From: Adineta vaga
Taxonomy: Eukaryota; Rotifera
NCBI GenBank assembly: GCA_021613535.1
Contig: CP075493.1
Span: forward strand, 13,702,001 to 13,766,000
Direction: 5' to 3'
DNA: 64,000 nucleotides
The notes under the pieces are model-generated. The model was given only the letters and a program-made list of their open reading frames with translations. It ran no database searches and was not told the origin of the DNA. Both the position numbers and the translations under genes were made by a program. Position 1 is the stretch's first letter; every line of letters begins with the position of its first letter. Of the stretch, positions 48,889-59,022 are shown one piece after another.

Positions 48889-49190
48889 TCATATAGTTTC
48901 TTCGTTGAATTTTTTTTTTGAAATTTGCATTTTTAAACTCTGAAAAGAGAATATGCAAGATAAAAGTAATAAACCATATTTTAATTCATAAAAGAAGCAT
49001 TTCTCCTCATTTCCAAGCGATAGAGAATCTTTTATTAAAACCTCAGTTACAAAATCATATAAATAACGAACAATTCGATGATTAAAAGGATCGATCACAT
49101 AGATTTGATCCCATTGATCGACAAACAATCCTTGAGGATGAGACAACTGATCCAAATTATTTCCTTGACCATTTCATCACACGATAATTA
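48889..49190 (-). pseudogene. NHL-repeat relic
   Basis: The minus strand encodes LDQLSHPQGLFVDQWDQIYV followed by IDPFNHRIVRY, a clear NHL repeat. Just upstream, RVMKWSR is in a near position with the connecting loop deleted and the frame lost. The downstream part is low-complexity. No start codon or full propeller is present, so it is a dead fragment of the bdelloid secreted NHL family. Confidence 0.6.
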
Positions 49191-50367
49191 TCTTTACATG
49201 AAATATAAATAAATTAAGAATCGAGTAAGATCGTTTCTTTTCGAGAATACTTCCTATTCCACGATCTTAAGCAATGTGAAATTCCGGGTGATTTCGGAAA
49301 TATAGGAGGAACTGGAACTATAATTGTATAAGTATCAAATTCCTTATTAAAAGTACATAATTATAAGATCCTTTCAATTTATTATAAATATATAATAAAA
49401 TGAATACATTATTATTAGATATATGTGAAACAATTAAATCAGATTTTGATAAGTTGTGATCAATTTGAGCCGTCATTTTTATTAGATTATAAAGATGTTT
49501 GCTCGACAGTCAAAACTATCCTAATTTTACTTTTGTATTTCAAAATAGTAGACGATTACTAATTTGTGTGCCTAAATGTGTTTCATCTTGTAAAAATATA
49601 AATAATTGATATTGTCCTATAATCTATCGCACCAAACATATCCGATAACATCCTACTTTGATATTCAGCTTCCATTTTTCTATTGATTTCTCGAGTGTGA
49701 AATCATCATCTTGGGAGGTTTGGTATTAAACCTGAACATTTCATGAATAAAATAGTTGATAAATTTATAATCATCGTTGTAATACATCATTGGAATTAAT
49801 CTAATTATTTGTGCCGTACGCAGACAAAATTGTAGTTGCTATAGTGGCCCATCAATCAGAAGTCATAGTTGATTGAACGGAATGTATGTTAACTAGTTTC
49901 TAACGTGGTATTGTGTGGAATGCATGCTTAAAATCTTCAAAAGAATTGAATTGAAACGAATTTTCTATTTGGCACACTATTCAAAACAGACGCTACAGAT
50001 CCAGTATATGAATCAAATGTAATGTTATATTCTGCATGAGATATAATTACTGAATAATCTTCGAACATAAATACTTACTGTCCACATCTACGTTAAAATG
50101 AAGCTTATTGATCGAGAACAATAGAGGTCAATGATTTATTGTGAGTATGGTTCTATAATTGACTTGTTGTCTATGTCAGGCAGTTAAAATGGTATCTAAG
50201 AAGTTAAACATTTTCTAGTTTCGATAGTAAAATATGCGAGAAGTAAAAGTATCTCGCCGTCCATTTCCGCTTAGGATATGAGTAGTCTACTGGTATCATG
50301 ATCATACGTTTGCCCTCAATGTTTTATTTTTAAATAATTCTTGGAATAAACCATGTGAAGAAAATAG
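49191..50367. other. Intergenic
   Basis: About 1.2 kb with no open frame of note on either strand and no repeat that I can define. It may hold decayed sequence related to the NHL relic. Confidence 0.4.
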
Positions 50368-51219
50368 CTATTGTTCTCTTTGCTTTCTCACTACAAAAAT
50401 GAGTCCTTGATGAGAATCATTCATGTTATTTATCGTTTGTAATGTAGCACTTTCTACTTTCCATGCGCCATTCGTAGCCTCATTCCACATTTGTGCAAGA
50501 CTTTCTGGAGAATGACGCATAATTTTGCCACCAATACTATCCCACGTTCTTGGATGTTCTGCAGGTACCAATGCGCCTGCCTGTCTACCGACAATAGCCC
50601 GTTTTGCCAATCGAGTGAGTCGACGACATATATCTGGTTGAAGTTTAAGGTCAAACAGATGGATGAACGAACCAACGTAAACGTAATCAGCTGGCTTGAT
50701 TCCATTCAGAAATTCATCATCGAGTATGCTACCTGTGGCGAAAACCTTGTTCTTCTCCATTACATCTCGATCACGAAACAATTCATAACCTTGTTCGATG
50801 AAAAATGGATCTAACTCGTAGCCACGAATTTGTTCGACTGGTACTCTATCGTAGACAAGTTGTCGCACATCTTGACCAAGACAACATCCAAAATCAATTA
50901 GTGTTTCGCCTTCATTTTTACATTTTTCAAGAATTTCTCGATAAATAGGATTTAACTTGATCGACGGGAAAAGAAATCGCCAGCGACCAAGGCATTGATA
51001 GGTATGCCTTTGCCAAGAACGATCACGTACTGTGATCAGATGATCACGCAGCATTAATGCTGGAATAGAAGCGTAATCAGTAAAGAAACGTTCAATATCA
51101 GTATTAATAGGTGGTTCATCGATGTAGAATGACGATTTTTGTCGACAGATTCGTTCGTCAGCATTACCACTACCACTAAAATGACAATGTAATTTAAACC
51201 CGATAAAATAAATGCGCAT
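50368..51219 (-). CDS. SAM-dependent methyltransferase, fungal secondary-metabolism type
   Basis: A frame of 283 residues. The order IPALMLRDHLITVRDRSW, CLGRWRFLFPSI, LIDFGCCLGQDVRQLV (motif I; SAM binding), IRGYELDPFFIEQGYELF, DYVYVGSFIHLFDL and AIVGRQAGALVPAEHPRTW follows a family of small-molecule methyltransferases found mostly in fungal biosynthetic clusters (AusD/AdrK type). It would methylate a carboxyl or hydroxyl of a natural product. The first about 15 residues (MRIYFIGFKLHCHFSG) look unlike coding sequence. An upstream ATG at 51290 could be joined by an intron ending ATTGTCATTTTAG, in phase, giving MKAKMHLTSILDNDHTS then GSGNADERI, although its donor (GTTTTTC) is weak. Transfer from fungi is plausible. 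Confidence 0.75.
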   Translation of the reverse strand: MRIYFIGFKLHCHFSGSGNADERICRQKSSFYIDEPPINTDIERFFTDYASIPALMLRDHLITVRDRSWQRHTYQCLGRWRFLFPSIKLNPIYREILEKCKNEGETLIDFGCCLGQDVRQLVYDRVPVEQIRGYELDPFFIEQGYELFRDRDVMEKNKVFATGSILDDEFLNGIKPADYVYVGSFIHLFDLKLQPDICRRLTRLAKRAIVGRQAGALVPAEHPRTWDSIGGKIMRHSPESLAQMWNEATNGAWKVESATLQTINNMNDSHQGLIFVVRKQREQ

Positions 51220-51424
51220 GGTAAAGATAAGAAAAACAAAGATGTATGATCATTATCTAGGATGGAGGTGAGATGCATCTTTGCTTTCATGATCGTTATG
51301 TCATTGATCAGTGTACAGTAGCTGCAGTACTATGCAAGGTTAAAGATTTAGATATATCATCTCTGAAAACAATTTATTTGCAGACAACAACAAAAATAAG
51401 TGAAATATATAGATAAAAGAGACG

Positions 51425-52393
51425 TTATTTAGCAGATGATAGTATTGCAGGTGTTCGAATTGTTGTCGGTCGGTTTATTGGTATTACTTGATTGTTTTGA
51501 ATACATCTTGTTAACGAACAAAATTGAATGATGTTTCGAAGTTTTTTTCGAAGTTCTGGTAATGCAAAAATACTCACAAAAGGAGTGAGTAATGTTGTAA
51601 AATAAGAAAGATAATAACTAATATCAAAGAAATCATAATAAGAACTATCTCTTATACCAGCGGTGTAAAGAGTATATAAAATCATCGATGGAAATACTAT
51701 GATCAAATAAATAGCAGAAATAGATAATAATTGAATCGCCATTTTCCGATACTTTCTCCACTGCATTCTTTGATTCGTTCGATGTTTACTATACAAAACG
51801 CGTCCTAAGAGTGCTAGACTAAAAATAACAATCGTAAAGATTGGAACAATATTATGTGCTATACTATCCCACATACCAAGTGCATCATTGTTATATGCAC
51901 AGGCGGAGACACCACATCCTGCTTGAGTAGCATAGAGATATGGTTCACAGGGGAGAACAAAATAGATAATGATATAGTAGATGAAAGGATAAAGAGTCAA
52001 TATACATAATGGTAAATAATGCAGAAAAAAACGTTTTGTTTGTGTGTCAAGAAGATTTCGATGAAATATGAGAATATGTCGTTCGATAGCTGCCCAAGCG
52101 ACGAGAAGTGTTATGACAACAAATACAGCATAATCAATGTATGTCCATGTATAACAAAAGACTTTTGTAACTGATAGAACATAACCAGTACGATAAAAAT
52201 CAATAAACCAAAGTAAATCAGTTAGATTGAGAAAAATACCAAAAGCAAGAATAAGAATGATGACATGATTATTAAGAGCATGACGAAGTGTTCGATTAAT
52301 AATAAAATGATAAAGACAGAAGATAGAACATAGGACAGATGGAATGAGAAAGATAAGATATAACCAAAAACGGACTGTATATGGAACGGACAT
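51425..52393 (-). CDS. Rhodopsin-like GPCR, bdelloid ERH family
   Basis: A single-exon frame of 322 residues from MSVPYTVRFWLYLIFLIPSV with seven hydrophobic segments. TM3 ends WAAIERHILIFHRNLL (ERH in the DRY position). The second extracellular loop carries CEPYLYATQAGCGVSACAYN with several Cys. The cytoplasmic RMQWRKYRKMAIQLLSIS leads into TM6, and TM7 contains LLTPFVSIFALPELRKKL. It is nearly identical to the copy at 63070-64000 except for the last 25 or so residues. Ligand unknown. Confidence 0.85.
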   Translation of the reverse strand: MSVPYTVRFWLYLIFLIPSVLCSIFCLYHFIINRTLRHALNNHVIILILAFGIFLNLTDLLWFIDFYRTGYVLSVTKVFCYTWTYIDYAVFVVITLLVAWAAIERHILIFHRNLLDTQTKRFFLHYLPLCILTLYPFIYYIIIYFVLPCEPYLYATQAGCGVSACAYNNDALGMWDSIAHNIVPIFTIVIFSLALLGRVLYSKHRTNQRMQWRKYRKMAIQLLSISAIYLIIVFPSMILYTLYTAGIRDSSYYDFFDISYYLSYFTTLLTPFVSIFALPELRKKLRNIIQFCSLTRCIQNNQVIPINRPTTIRTPAILSSAK

Positions 52394-52647
52394 AATTATT
52401 TCTCGCGGCTTCTTATTAGAATAGAACTAAATGAAAGAGTTTCGATATATTGTTTGTTAATGTAGTTGCTTTTAATCACTTAACAGAGGAATGAGCGCAC
52501 CTGAGCGTTATAAACTCTATGACGTATAATCACACTGATTCATAGGGTAGATGAGTGCAGATATTTTCGTAAAGTCAATAATTAGACATTTCTTTAAATA
52601 AAATAAAAGTGACATTTTATATCCTCTTCAAACGATGACATAAAACT

Positions 52648-53832
52648 CTAATATTTTTCAATCTGTTTCTTTTTAATTGTTCGTTCTTGTGTAAATTTAT
52701 GTATACCAATAAGTAACACACTCGATATAACTAATCCACTTCCAAGTAAAACCCATAAATTGGATTTCTTTATCGTAAATATATTTTGTAAAAGAATTGC
52801 ATAGATTATTTCTGATGATGAAACAATAGTAACAATCGATGGTGGTTCACGTTTTACTGCCCGATTTCCAACAATGACTGCAAGAGTTTGTAAGAGACTA
52901 ATCAGTGCCGCAAGCCAATATTTCCATTGAAAAATTGTCCAAGTAAAAAATGTTTGATCATTCGATAGAAAATATTTAAAAAACTGATTGAATATCAAAC
53001 AAAAAAGAAAAACAAACGAATGTTGAAGTATTAAAACACTTGGTTTTATTTGTAACGTTATCAATTGTTTGAAAATGAGAAGATTAAATGCAGAACAAAG
53101 TCCAGTTATTAATGCAAGAGAAATACCAATCTTACGACTATTTAATGAAAAGAAATTCATTGTCTCTGTTGTTGATATATCTCGAGCAACTTCTCCTTCT
53201 ATTGTTTGCTTTTTGTTGAAAAGAAATGTTGGTTGCGCAACAAATAAAACACCGACAAGTGTGAAGAAAACAGCTAAAATAATCATAGCAGTTGTTTTTT
53301 CTCTATAGATGAGTATACCAAAGAGAACTGTCCATAATAAACGTGTAAAATTCAGTGTAGTAAAGTCAGGAAAAGGCAAATAACGAAGACCAATGAAATA
53401 TCCAAGAAAGATGAAACCATTTAAAATACACAAAATAAATTGTAACCACTTTTCTTTTGATGAACCTCTCCATATTGAATAATGGCGAAAAATAATGAAA
53501 AATATCAACAGACTAATCTGTATAATAAAACGTATAATAAGTGCATCAAGTAGATCGATACCTAATTCTTTTATAGTAAAAGTTGATGTTACAAACAGAC
53601 AACTTCCTAGAAGACCATAGAGAATACCAGATAAAGCAAATGATTTTGCTTCAGTGATTATTTTACTATCATCGGCTTCTTCTGTTGCTAATACGAATGG
53701 TTCTATGACGATAGCTATAGATGAACTACGTCGCGTCTTTGTAGTATTATCATCGTTAATAGTAGATAGAGGGATCAATAGATGCTGCTGCTGCTGCTGC
53801 TGTTGATGATTATTTGGTTCGATAAGATCCAT
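52648..53832 (-). CDS. SLC35G-like (EamA/DMT) transporter
   Basis: A frame of 394 residues. A cytosolic N-terminus carries a polyQ run (encoded by the CTG/CAG repeat at 53784-53803) and a Thr/Ser-rich part. Two EamA repeats follow (about 65-200 and 232-385), with ten hydrophobic helices, for example GILYGLLGSCLFVTSTFTI, YLPFPDFTTLNFTRLLWTVL and PSIVTIVSSSEIIYAILLQN. The Pro/Asp-rich motif between helices and the second-repeat VGNRAVKREPPSIVTIV signature fit the drug/metabolite transporter superfamily, close to solute carrier 35 member G. Members move metabolites across the plasma or Golgi membrane; the substrate here is unknown. Single exon. Confidence 0.82.
   Translation of the reverse strand: MDLIEPNNHQQQQQQQHLLIPLSTINDDNTTKTRRSSSIAIVIEPFVLATEEADDSKIITEAKSFALSGILYGLLGSCLFVTSTFTIKELGIDLLDALIIRFIIQISLLIFFIIFRHYSIWRGSSKEKWLQFILCILNGFIFLGYFIGLRYLPFPDFTTLNFTRLLWTVLFGILIYREKTTAMIILAVFFTLVGVLFVAQPTFLFNKKQTIEGEVARDISTTETMNFFSLNSRKIGISLALITGLCSAFNLLIFKQLITLQIKPSVLILQHSFVFLFCLIFNQFFKYFLSNDQTFFTWTIFQWKYWLAALISLLQTLAVIVGNRAVKREPPSIVTIVSSSEIIYAILLQNIFTIKKSNLWVLLGSGLVISSVLLIGIHKFTQERTIKKKQIEKY
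53784..53803 (-). repeat. CAG trinucleotide repeat (polyQ in the transporter)
   Basis: About seven CTG units on the plus strand encode the QQQQQQQ run at residues 10-16 of the EamA transporter. Confidence 0.85.
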
Positions 53833-54200
53833 ATTTGTTTCTTTCTTGATGGTTTATGTGATATGTAGCGTTTTGAAAGAGGGACATTATACGATATTTG
53901 ATAAACGAAAGTTTTATCATTCAAGAGTTTTTTTTGAGTAAAATGACTTATACATAAGAGTATTGTAAAACAACAAAGATATGAATCTGGAGTATCAAAA
54001 AGGAATAAACGTAACCTTGATATTATCAAAAAAAGAGTGAGAAACAAGTGCAGATTCTTCTTACATCTCCTTATTATGCCGTGGTATATTTATACCAGGC
54101 AACTCTACTCAATGCATTTGAATAAACGATTGCAAACTTGTGGAAACATAGTCAGTATAATTTAACTGTTCTTCTCGAATGATTTGTGCACAAATACATT
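53833..54200. other. Intergenic
   Basis: Short spacer between two minus-strand genes. No feature is seen beyond AT-rich sequence; the frame at 53775-54047 overlaps the transporter start and is not credible. Confidence 0.4.
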
Positions 54201-56216
54201 TTAAGCGCAACTCGATTGGATATAGTTTGAAGAGATGTTGTAATCTTTGTCTTCAGCACAATCTCGTGGTGTTTGTCCGTGAGCCATTGCATCAAGATGT
54301 GCACCAGCATTAACAAGTAAATGGAATATGTTTTCTATTTCATTCCATTCTTCATCAGAATAATACTTATAGTTACTTGCAACTAAATCATGTAATGGTG
54401 TATTATAATTGAAATCAATTGCATTGATTGGTGCTTGGCAAGATAGTAAAAATTTGACAACTGATAAAGATGGAAACCTTGTGAGAATACTAGTCTCGTT
54501 TAAATCTCTATATTTGTGGTGTCTAATTAATGATAGATGTAATAATGTTTTGTTATCACATACAAGACGATAATCAGAGACAATAAATCGTTGAATTAAT
54601 TGATGAATAATACGTCGTCGTTCTTGTTCGTTCTCACTAATTTTAATGCCAATGTGAATAAGACAAAGTATATCATCTAAATATTGATCAATATGATATA
54701 TATCCATGACTTCGTTTTCATTTGATGACCAAAAAGGCTTTTGAATACGTTGTTCAATATCTTTTGCTAATTGAACATCTCTAGTTCTTAGAAATTCATT
54801 CCCAATTGTTTGTAATACTTTGATAAATACATCAAATTCAAGTTCTTCTATTTTATTATGTTTGAACATTCTAACCATTGTTTCAGTACAATGTTTCAGA
54901 TCTAAAATATATCGATCTGAATCCATGTGTGTTTTTATTCGAAGGTCATATGCATGTAAATAGAGTTGTATAGCACGTTGATATTTGTTACTATATTTAC
55001 AAGCATTACCTTCATCATTAAGTCGATTAAGAAAATGTGATGATGGATTCAGTCGTTCCCATATCATGAAACCTTCCAGCATAATCCGATTTGCATTATC
55101 TTTAATTGAATCTAATTCCTCCATTGTTTGACATTCGCTACAATAATCATAAGCTTCTATCGGTGATGAAAGATTAATTTTGACGATTGGTTCATTTGGA
55201 TCTTTGTATCTTAACTTCATAGCTCGTAGAAAATATTTATAAGATTGACTATAATCATTTGGATCATGATTCGATCTGCCATGTACAGCTCCGATTAATT
55301 CCAGTTCGTCGATAATTTGCGAAGTTGTAATCCAAGATCTGTTTTCATTTTCTGTATAATATTTCAGACATGCTTCATTATTCTGTATACCAGCTAATGT
55401 AAGTGGCGTATATCCAAAGTTATCTTTGACGATTTTTGCATGATATTGTTCCAACAATAATTTTACTATATCTATTTGTTGATCCGCTGCATTATTTAAT
55501 TGTTCTTCATCTATATAATAGGATCTGATGGCATGTAATGCAGTTGAGCCATTTTCATCTATTGCATTTAGAAGAGAACGGCTGTCAGTATTATCTAAAC
55601 TCAGCAAATATTGTACAATATCATATTTTACATATTGACATGCAATCATCAGAGATGTCTTATTATCATTAGCAACCTTGTATAGATCAGCACCGTTTTC
55701 GATGAGATATTTGACCATATCTAATTGCCCATTTCGACATGCTAAGCCTAATGGTGTCGTGTCCTCATCCAAATATGCACACGCCATATGATTAACATTT
55801 GCCTTCCCAACTGATACGAGTGTTCGAACAACATTTAAATGTTCGTTGTTAACAGCAAGCCAAAGTGCCGTCTGTTTATAGGAAATTTTTTCATAATGAT
55901 CAAATGAATAATTCTGTGCATCAACTATACAATAATGAAAATAGTTTTCCAGTAGGAAGCGGACGATCGAATCATGTCCATGGAAGGATGCAATCATCAA
56001 TGGTGTAAATAGATATGTTCCATTATAATCAAATTCCATCATTGCATTTAAATAACGATCAATTTTAACTGATGTAATTGTCTTTAAAATTGTTTCTAAT
56101 TTATCGACAGAATCATTTTCACATGCTGTAAAAATCTCATGTAATATTTCACTAACAATATCATTGGCTTTTTCATAATTATTATCATTTGTATAGATGA
56201 TTTGCCGATGAGACAT
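54201..56216 (-). CDS. fem1: FEM1 homologue, ankyrin-repeat CRL2 substrate receptor
   Basis: A single-exon frame of 671 residues from MSHRQIIYTNDNNYEKAND. The N-terminal half has about seven ankyrin repeats (TPLMIASFHGHDSIVRFLLE, TALWLAVNNEHLNVVRTLVS, TPLGLACRNGQLDMVKYLIE, TSLMIACQYVKYDIVQYLLS, TALHAIR, YTPLTLAGIQNNEACLKYY). The middle is helical with a TPR-like repeat (GNACKYSNKYQRAIQLYLHA). Two more ankyrin repeats close the protein (TLLHLSLIRHHK, TPLHDLVAS). This arrangement and length match FEM1 proteins (627-669 residues in vertebrates), which present C-terminal degrons to Cullin-2 ubiquitin ligases. Which FEM1 paralogue it corresponds to is not clear. A broken fragment of a close relative lies at 60300-60425. 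Confidence 0.82.
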   Translation of the reverse strand: MSHRQIIYTNDNNYEKANDIVSEILHEIFTACENDSVDKLETILKTITSVKIDRYLNAMMEFDYNGTYLFTPLMIASFHGHDSIVRFLLENYFHYCIVDAQNYSFDHYEKISYKQTALWLAVNNEHLNVVRTLVSVGKANVNHMACAYLDEDTTPLGLACRNGQLDMVKYLIENGADLYKVANDNKTSLMIACQYVKYDIVQYLLSLDNTDSRSLLNAIDENGSTALHAIRSYYIDEEQLNNAADQQIDIVKLLLEQYHAKIVKDNFGYTPLTLAGIQNNEACLKYYTENENRSWITTSQIIDELELIGAVHGRSNHDPNDYSQSYKYFLRAMKLRYKDPNEPIVKINLSSPIEAYDYCSECQTMEELDSIKDNANRIMLEGFMIWERLNPSSHFLNRLNDEGNACKYSNKYQRAIQLYLHAYDLRIKTHMDSDRYILDLKHCTETMVRMFKHNKIEELEFDVFIKVLQTIGNEFLRTRDVQLAKDIEQRIQKPFWSSNENEVMDIYHIDQYLDDILCLIHIGIKISENEQERRRIIHQLIQRFIVSDYRLVCDNKTLLHLSLIRHHKYRDLNETSILTRFPSLSVVKFLLSCQAPINAIDFNYNTPLHDLVASNYKYYSDEEWNEIENIFHLLVNAGAHLDAMAHGQTPRDCAEDKDYNISSNYIQSSCA

Positions 56217-56583
56217 TATTCATTGAGTTAAAAAACAGTATGAATACGTTTGTTTCGAATGAAACGTGGTTATATTTGCGAAATGTATTCTCCTTTCCAT
56301 TCTTTTTGTTATATTCTGATACTGAAAAAGAAAAAGAAAAAGAAAAGACGAGCACGTATTAGTTTCAGGAAAGAATGTATTATATATTCTTACAAACTTC
56401 ATTAGCGCACGATATTTCGTAGCAATAAAAAAACAATTTTTCGTCTAAGCTTCGCCAAGACGAGAGGAAAATATACGGAAAAAAAAGTTATATAAGTTTA
56501 TAATGAATTCATTAATTGTCCAAATTAGTGATCATTAGTTGAACGACCTTTCCTTCTTTTAAAAAAACACAAATTTCATCGTA
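56217..56583. other. Intergenic
   Basis: AT-rich spacer upstream of the FEM1 gene, with a GAAAAAGAAAAAGAAAA purine run near 56324-56345. No gene is seen. Confidence 0.4.
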
Positions 56584-56850
56584 TCATTTTTTATCCTTAT
56601 CCTCCGCGATAAAGCGTACACGATCATCACCTTCAATTGGGATAAATTCAATAATACGAACCATATAATTAGGATCCAAAAATCTTTGTTCCGTATTGTT
56701 TCTCAATTCTTCTTTGGATCGAATAAGAACTTGTCCACCACGTGACACTTCACAGTTGGGATCATAGCACGATATGACTTCATCAGTATTGTGAGCACAT
56801 AAGGCAGCAACGAGGTTCTCAACGACTTATTTATGTTCAGCCGATGACAT
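56584..56850 (-). pseudogene. NTF2/SnoaL-like small protein with stop at codon 8
   Basis: From the ATG at 56850 the frame reads MSSAEHK, then TAA (56827-56829), then VVENLVAALCAHNTDEVIS, CYDPNCEVSRGGQVLIRSK and on to a stop at 56584, 88 codons in all. The VVENLVAALCAHNTDEVISC start, the EVSRGGQVLIRSKEELR middle and the MVRIIEFIPIEGDDRVRFI strand fit an NTF2-like (SnoaL-type) cone fold, though shorter than usual. No ATG lies between the TAA and the domain, so it is likely dead unless an upstream exon supplies a start beyond the stop. Confidence 0.5.
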
Positions 56851-57129
56851 ATTTCTTCACTTTGTGTAGACCGTGGGTATCTATAATAAATATTAGAATC
56901 AACTGCAATCTGTGTCGTGAGGAAACATGAAAAAAGAAGCTGTCTTATAAATCATAGAAATCTTCGTAAGTTTATCACACAGTAAATTGCAAAGATATTT
57001 ATCCTATTAACGTTTCCCATAATGAAGACATAACCTTTCGAGATAAACAGTACTGTTTCGAAGGTGTGAATATAAATGGTCGTAAAACGACTTATATATT
57101 CTTTTCACTTATAATATCTTATCTTTTTT

Positions 57130-57640
57130 CGTGTTATTCTCGCGTCGTTGTTTTTCATATGACTGAGATTGTAATTCGTCGTTATTTTCTTCCAATGGAA
57201 CCGGCAGAAATTATATTTCGATAACGAACAGAGTGCACTGACATCCGAACAAAACAATGTATCTTGTTCACAAATTATCGAGCAAATGCGCGATGATGCT
57301 ATGTTGTACGATTAGATTACAAATTATATCCAGAAAATATAACTGTACTTCCACTTGACTTTTTCATTCGTACATCAGAAAAAGCTATACGATCTTTGTG
57401 TGAATTTCTCACTAAACTAGCAGGTATTCCTCCACTCGTTATATTGCTGCAAGTGACTTATTAGAAGAACCTCACACGATTATGCGTATCTACTGCGAAT
57501 CCGCAATTCATGATCGGTTTGAACGCTAATATGCTCGAATATAAACTAGGTCGAGTTCATGCATTTGGTAAATGGGTAGGCTGGTTTGACGAAGCTCAAC
57601 ACAGTACAGGTTTCAATCATATTGAGGAAAGAACAAGTAA
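57130..57640 (+). pseudogene. Degenerate coding relic, unidentified
   Basis: Several protein-like segments occur on the plus strand in different frames: MTEIVIRRYFLPMEPAEI from about 57158, EQNNVSCSQIIEQMRDDA near 57250-57300, YIAASDLLEEPHTIMRIYCE then SAIHDRFER near 57440-57530, and KLGRVHAFGKWVGWFDEA near 57545-57595. They are separated by frameshifts and stops. The codon use looks formerly coding. I do not recognise the family. Confidence 0.4.
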
Positions 57641-58148
57641 TGATGATGATGATTTCGTTTTACCTATCTAACAAAACTTGCCTATATACAATGAGTTTTG
57701 TCAATTTAGAATGTGTCTTTAATCACATTCACATACTCATCAATCTTTATGCTCTTCATGTATTCTTTCGTTTGTTTCTATTTTGTAGAAATCGTCACTA
57801 TTTGTTTTTCAGACTTTCATGCATATTGTATAGAAAAAAGAAAAACGTAATATGTGTTTATTGGTTAAAGAAAAAACTACTCACGTTACATTATAACGAT
57901 CGTGTAATGAGCATGATATTTAGTTATATAAATAAAATCAATTGACGTATGTGTTTTTTCACGTTTTCTCGTATATATATATATCCCATGAGAATCAAAA
58001 CTCTCAAGAATAATGTCATTGAGATACTTCATCAATCCATGGACCATATACGTTATAATTATACCACATAGGAATTAGAGAGAATAAAATGGTTACTAGA
58101 TTTTCTTTTCTTTTCTAGATTTGTATTCTTGACCATACTGATCTAGTA
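57641..58148. other. Intergenic
   Basis: AT-rich spacer with a (TA)n run near 57973-57984 (GTATATATATATATCC). A plus-strand frame at 57586-57945 is low-complexity and rejected. Confidence 0.4.
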
Positions 58149-58574
58149 ATGAATGATACAGATGAAGAACAGAATTCTTTCTTTCGTTTAACGGAAAATG
58201 GTAAAGGCAGTCTAATGTTTCCATCCGGAAATGCTTCTCAAGTTTTCAATTTGGCTGAAACTGCTTTAGCAAAATCGAAAGATGCAGTTGAAATATTTTG
58301 GTCCTATCCCATGAATACTCTGAAAATGATTATTGAGACTGGATATACACAAGAACATCAACCATATACTATTTGTTTTGATGCTGAATCAATGGGAGAA
58401 AATGTCAAAACTGTACATCAACTTGTTCAGGATAAAAAGATTGAAATTAAAGCTGATTTAGGAAAATTTATTTTGGAATCAGATTCTAACTATCAAGTTA
58501 TTGTCGAATTAACATCTTGGCCGGAAATGACTACGTATGGTACATTTATTCGATATAAAATTATTCGAAAATAA
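58149..58574 (+). CDS. Small hypothetical protein
   Basis: A frame of 141 residues from MNDTDEEQNSFFRLTENGKG to TYGTFIRYKIIRK. It is mixed alpha/beta in composition, with no signal peptide, membrane helix or cysteine pattern. A segment near residues 57-62 (NTLKMII) and the KIEIKADLGKFILE and YQVIVELTSWP strands suggest a compact cytosolic beta-rich domain. Coding bias is good, but I do not recognise the family. An AG acceptor-like site (TTTCTTTTCTAG) lies about 32 nt upstream of the ATG, so a 5' exon or a trans-spliced start is possible. Confidence 0.55.
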   Translation: MNDTDEEQNSFFRLTENGKGSLMFPSGNASQVFNLAETALAKSKDAVEIFWSYPMNTLKMIIETGYTQEHQPYTICFDAESMGENVKTVHQLVQDKKIEIKADLGKFILESDSNYQVIVELTSWPEMTTYGTFIRYKIIRK

Positions 58575-59022
58575 TACAAAACAACTACATCAACTCATTA
58601 AACAGGACTTTATATTGGTAGATCCATTTCATCAGATGAAACTTTCTTGCTATCACAGCGAACAATATCGTTTTTTTTTGTTTCTCTCAAGTGCTTATGA
58701 ATTCATATCTCTTCTTTTCTTTTTCATTTTTTCGACTGATGACCTTGTATGTTCACATCCTTTTTCTTTCTTTCTCTTGCTGCCATAACGACCCCAAAAA
58801 GATCAAATAATTAAACTCTGAATTAACCAATACGATTGCTGTCGTTACATGGAAACACCAATCATATGTCCGGTCGCTTTGACCGAAAATTCTTCTCTTT
58901 GTTCAGACTTTATCTGCTCTAACCTATATAACGCGTTGAATATCATGATAATTTTATATACTGCGTTCATTCATTCATTCATTCACTTCATCCGTTAGTA
59001 TTTCCAGTTCGTTTTTCAAACA
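58575..59022. other. Intergenic with a possible promoter
   Basis: Upstream region of the secreted-protein gene. CTATATAAC at 58924-58932 could be a TATA box about 95 nt before the start codon. A short (TTCA)n repeat lies at about 58966-58985. A plus-strand frame at 58537-58788 is not convincing. Confidence 0.35.

Noticed and set aside
57586-58788. Frames 57586-57945 and 58537-58788 as small genes
   Set aside because: Phe/Leu-rich random-looking translations; the second overlaps the end of a better supported gene.
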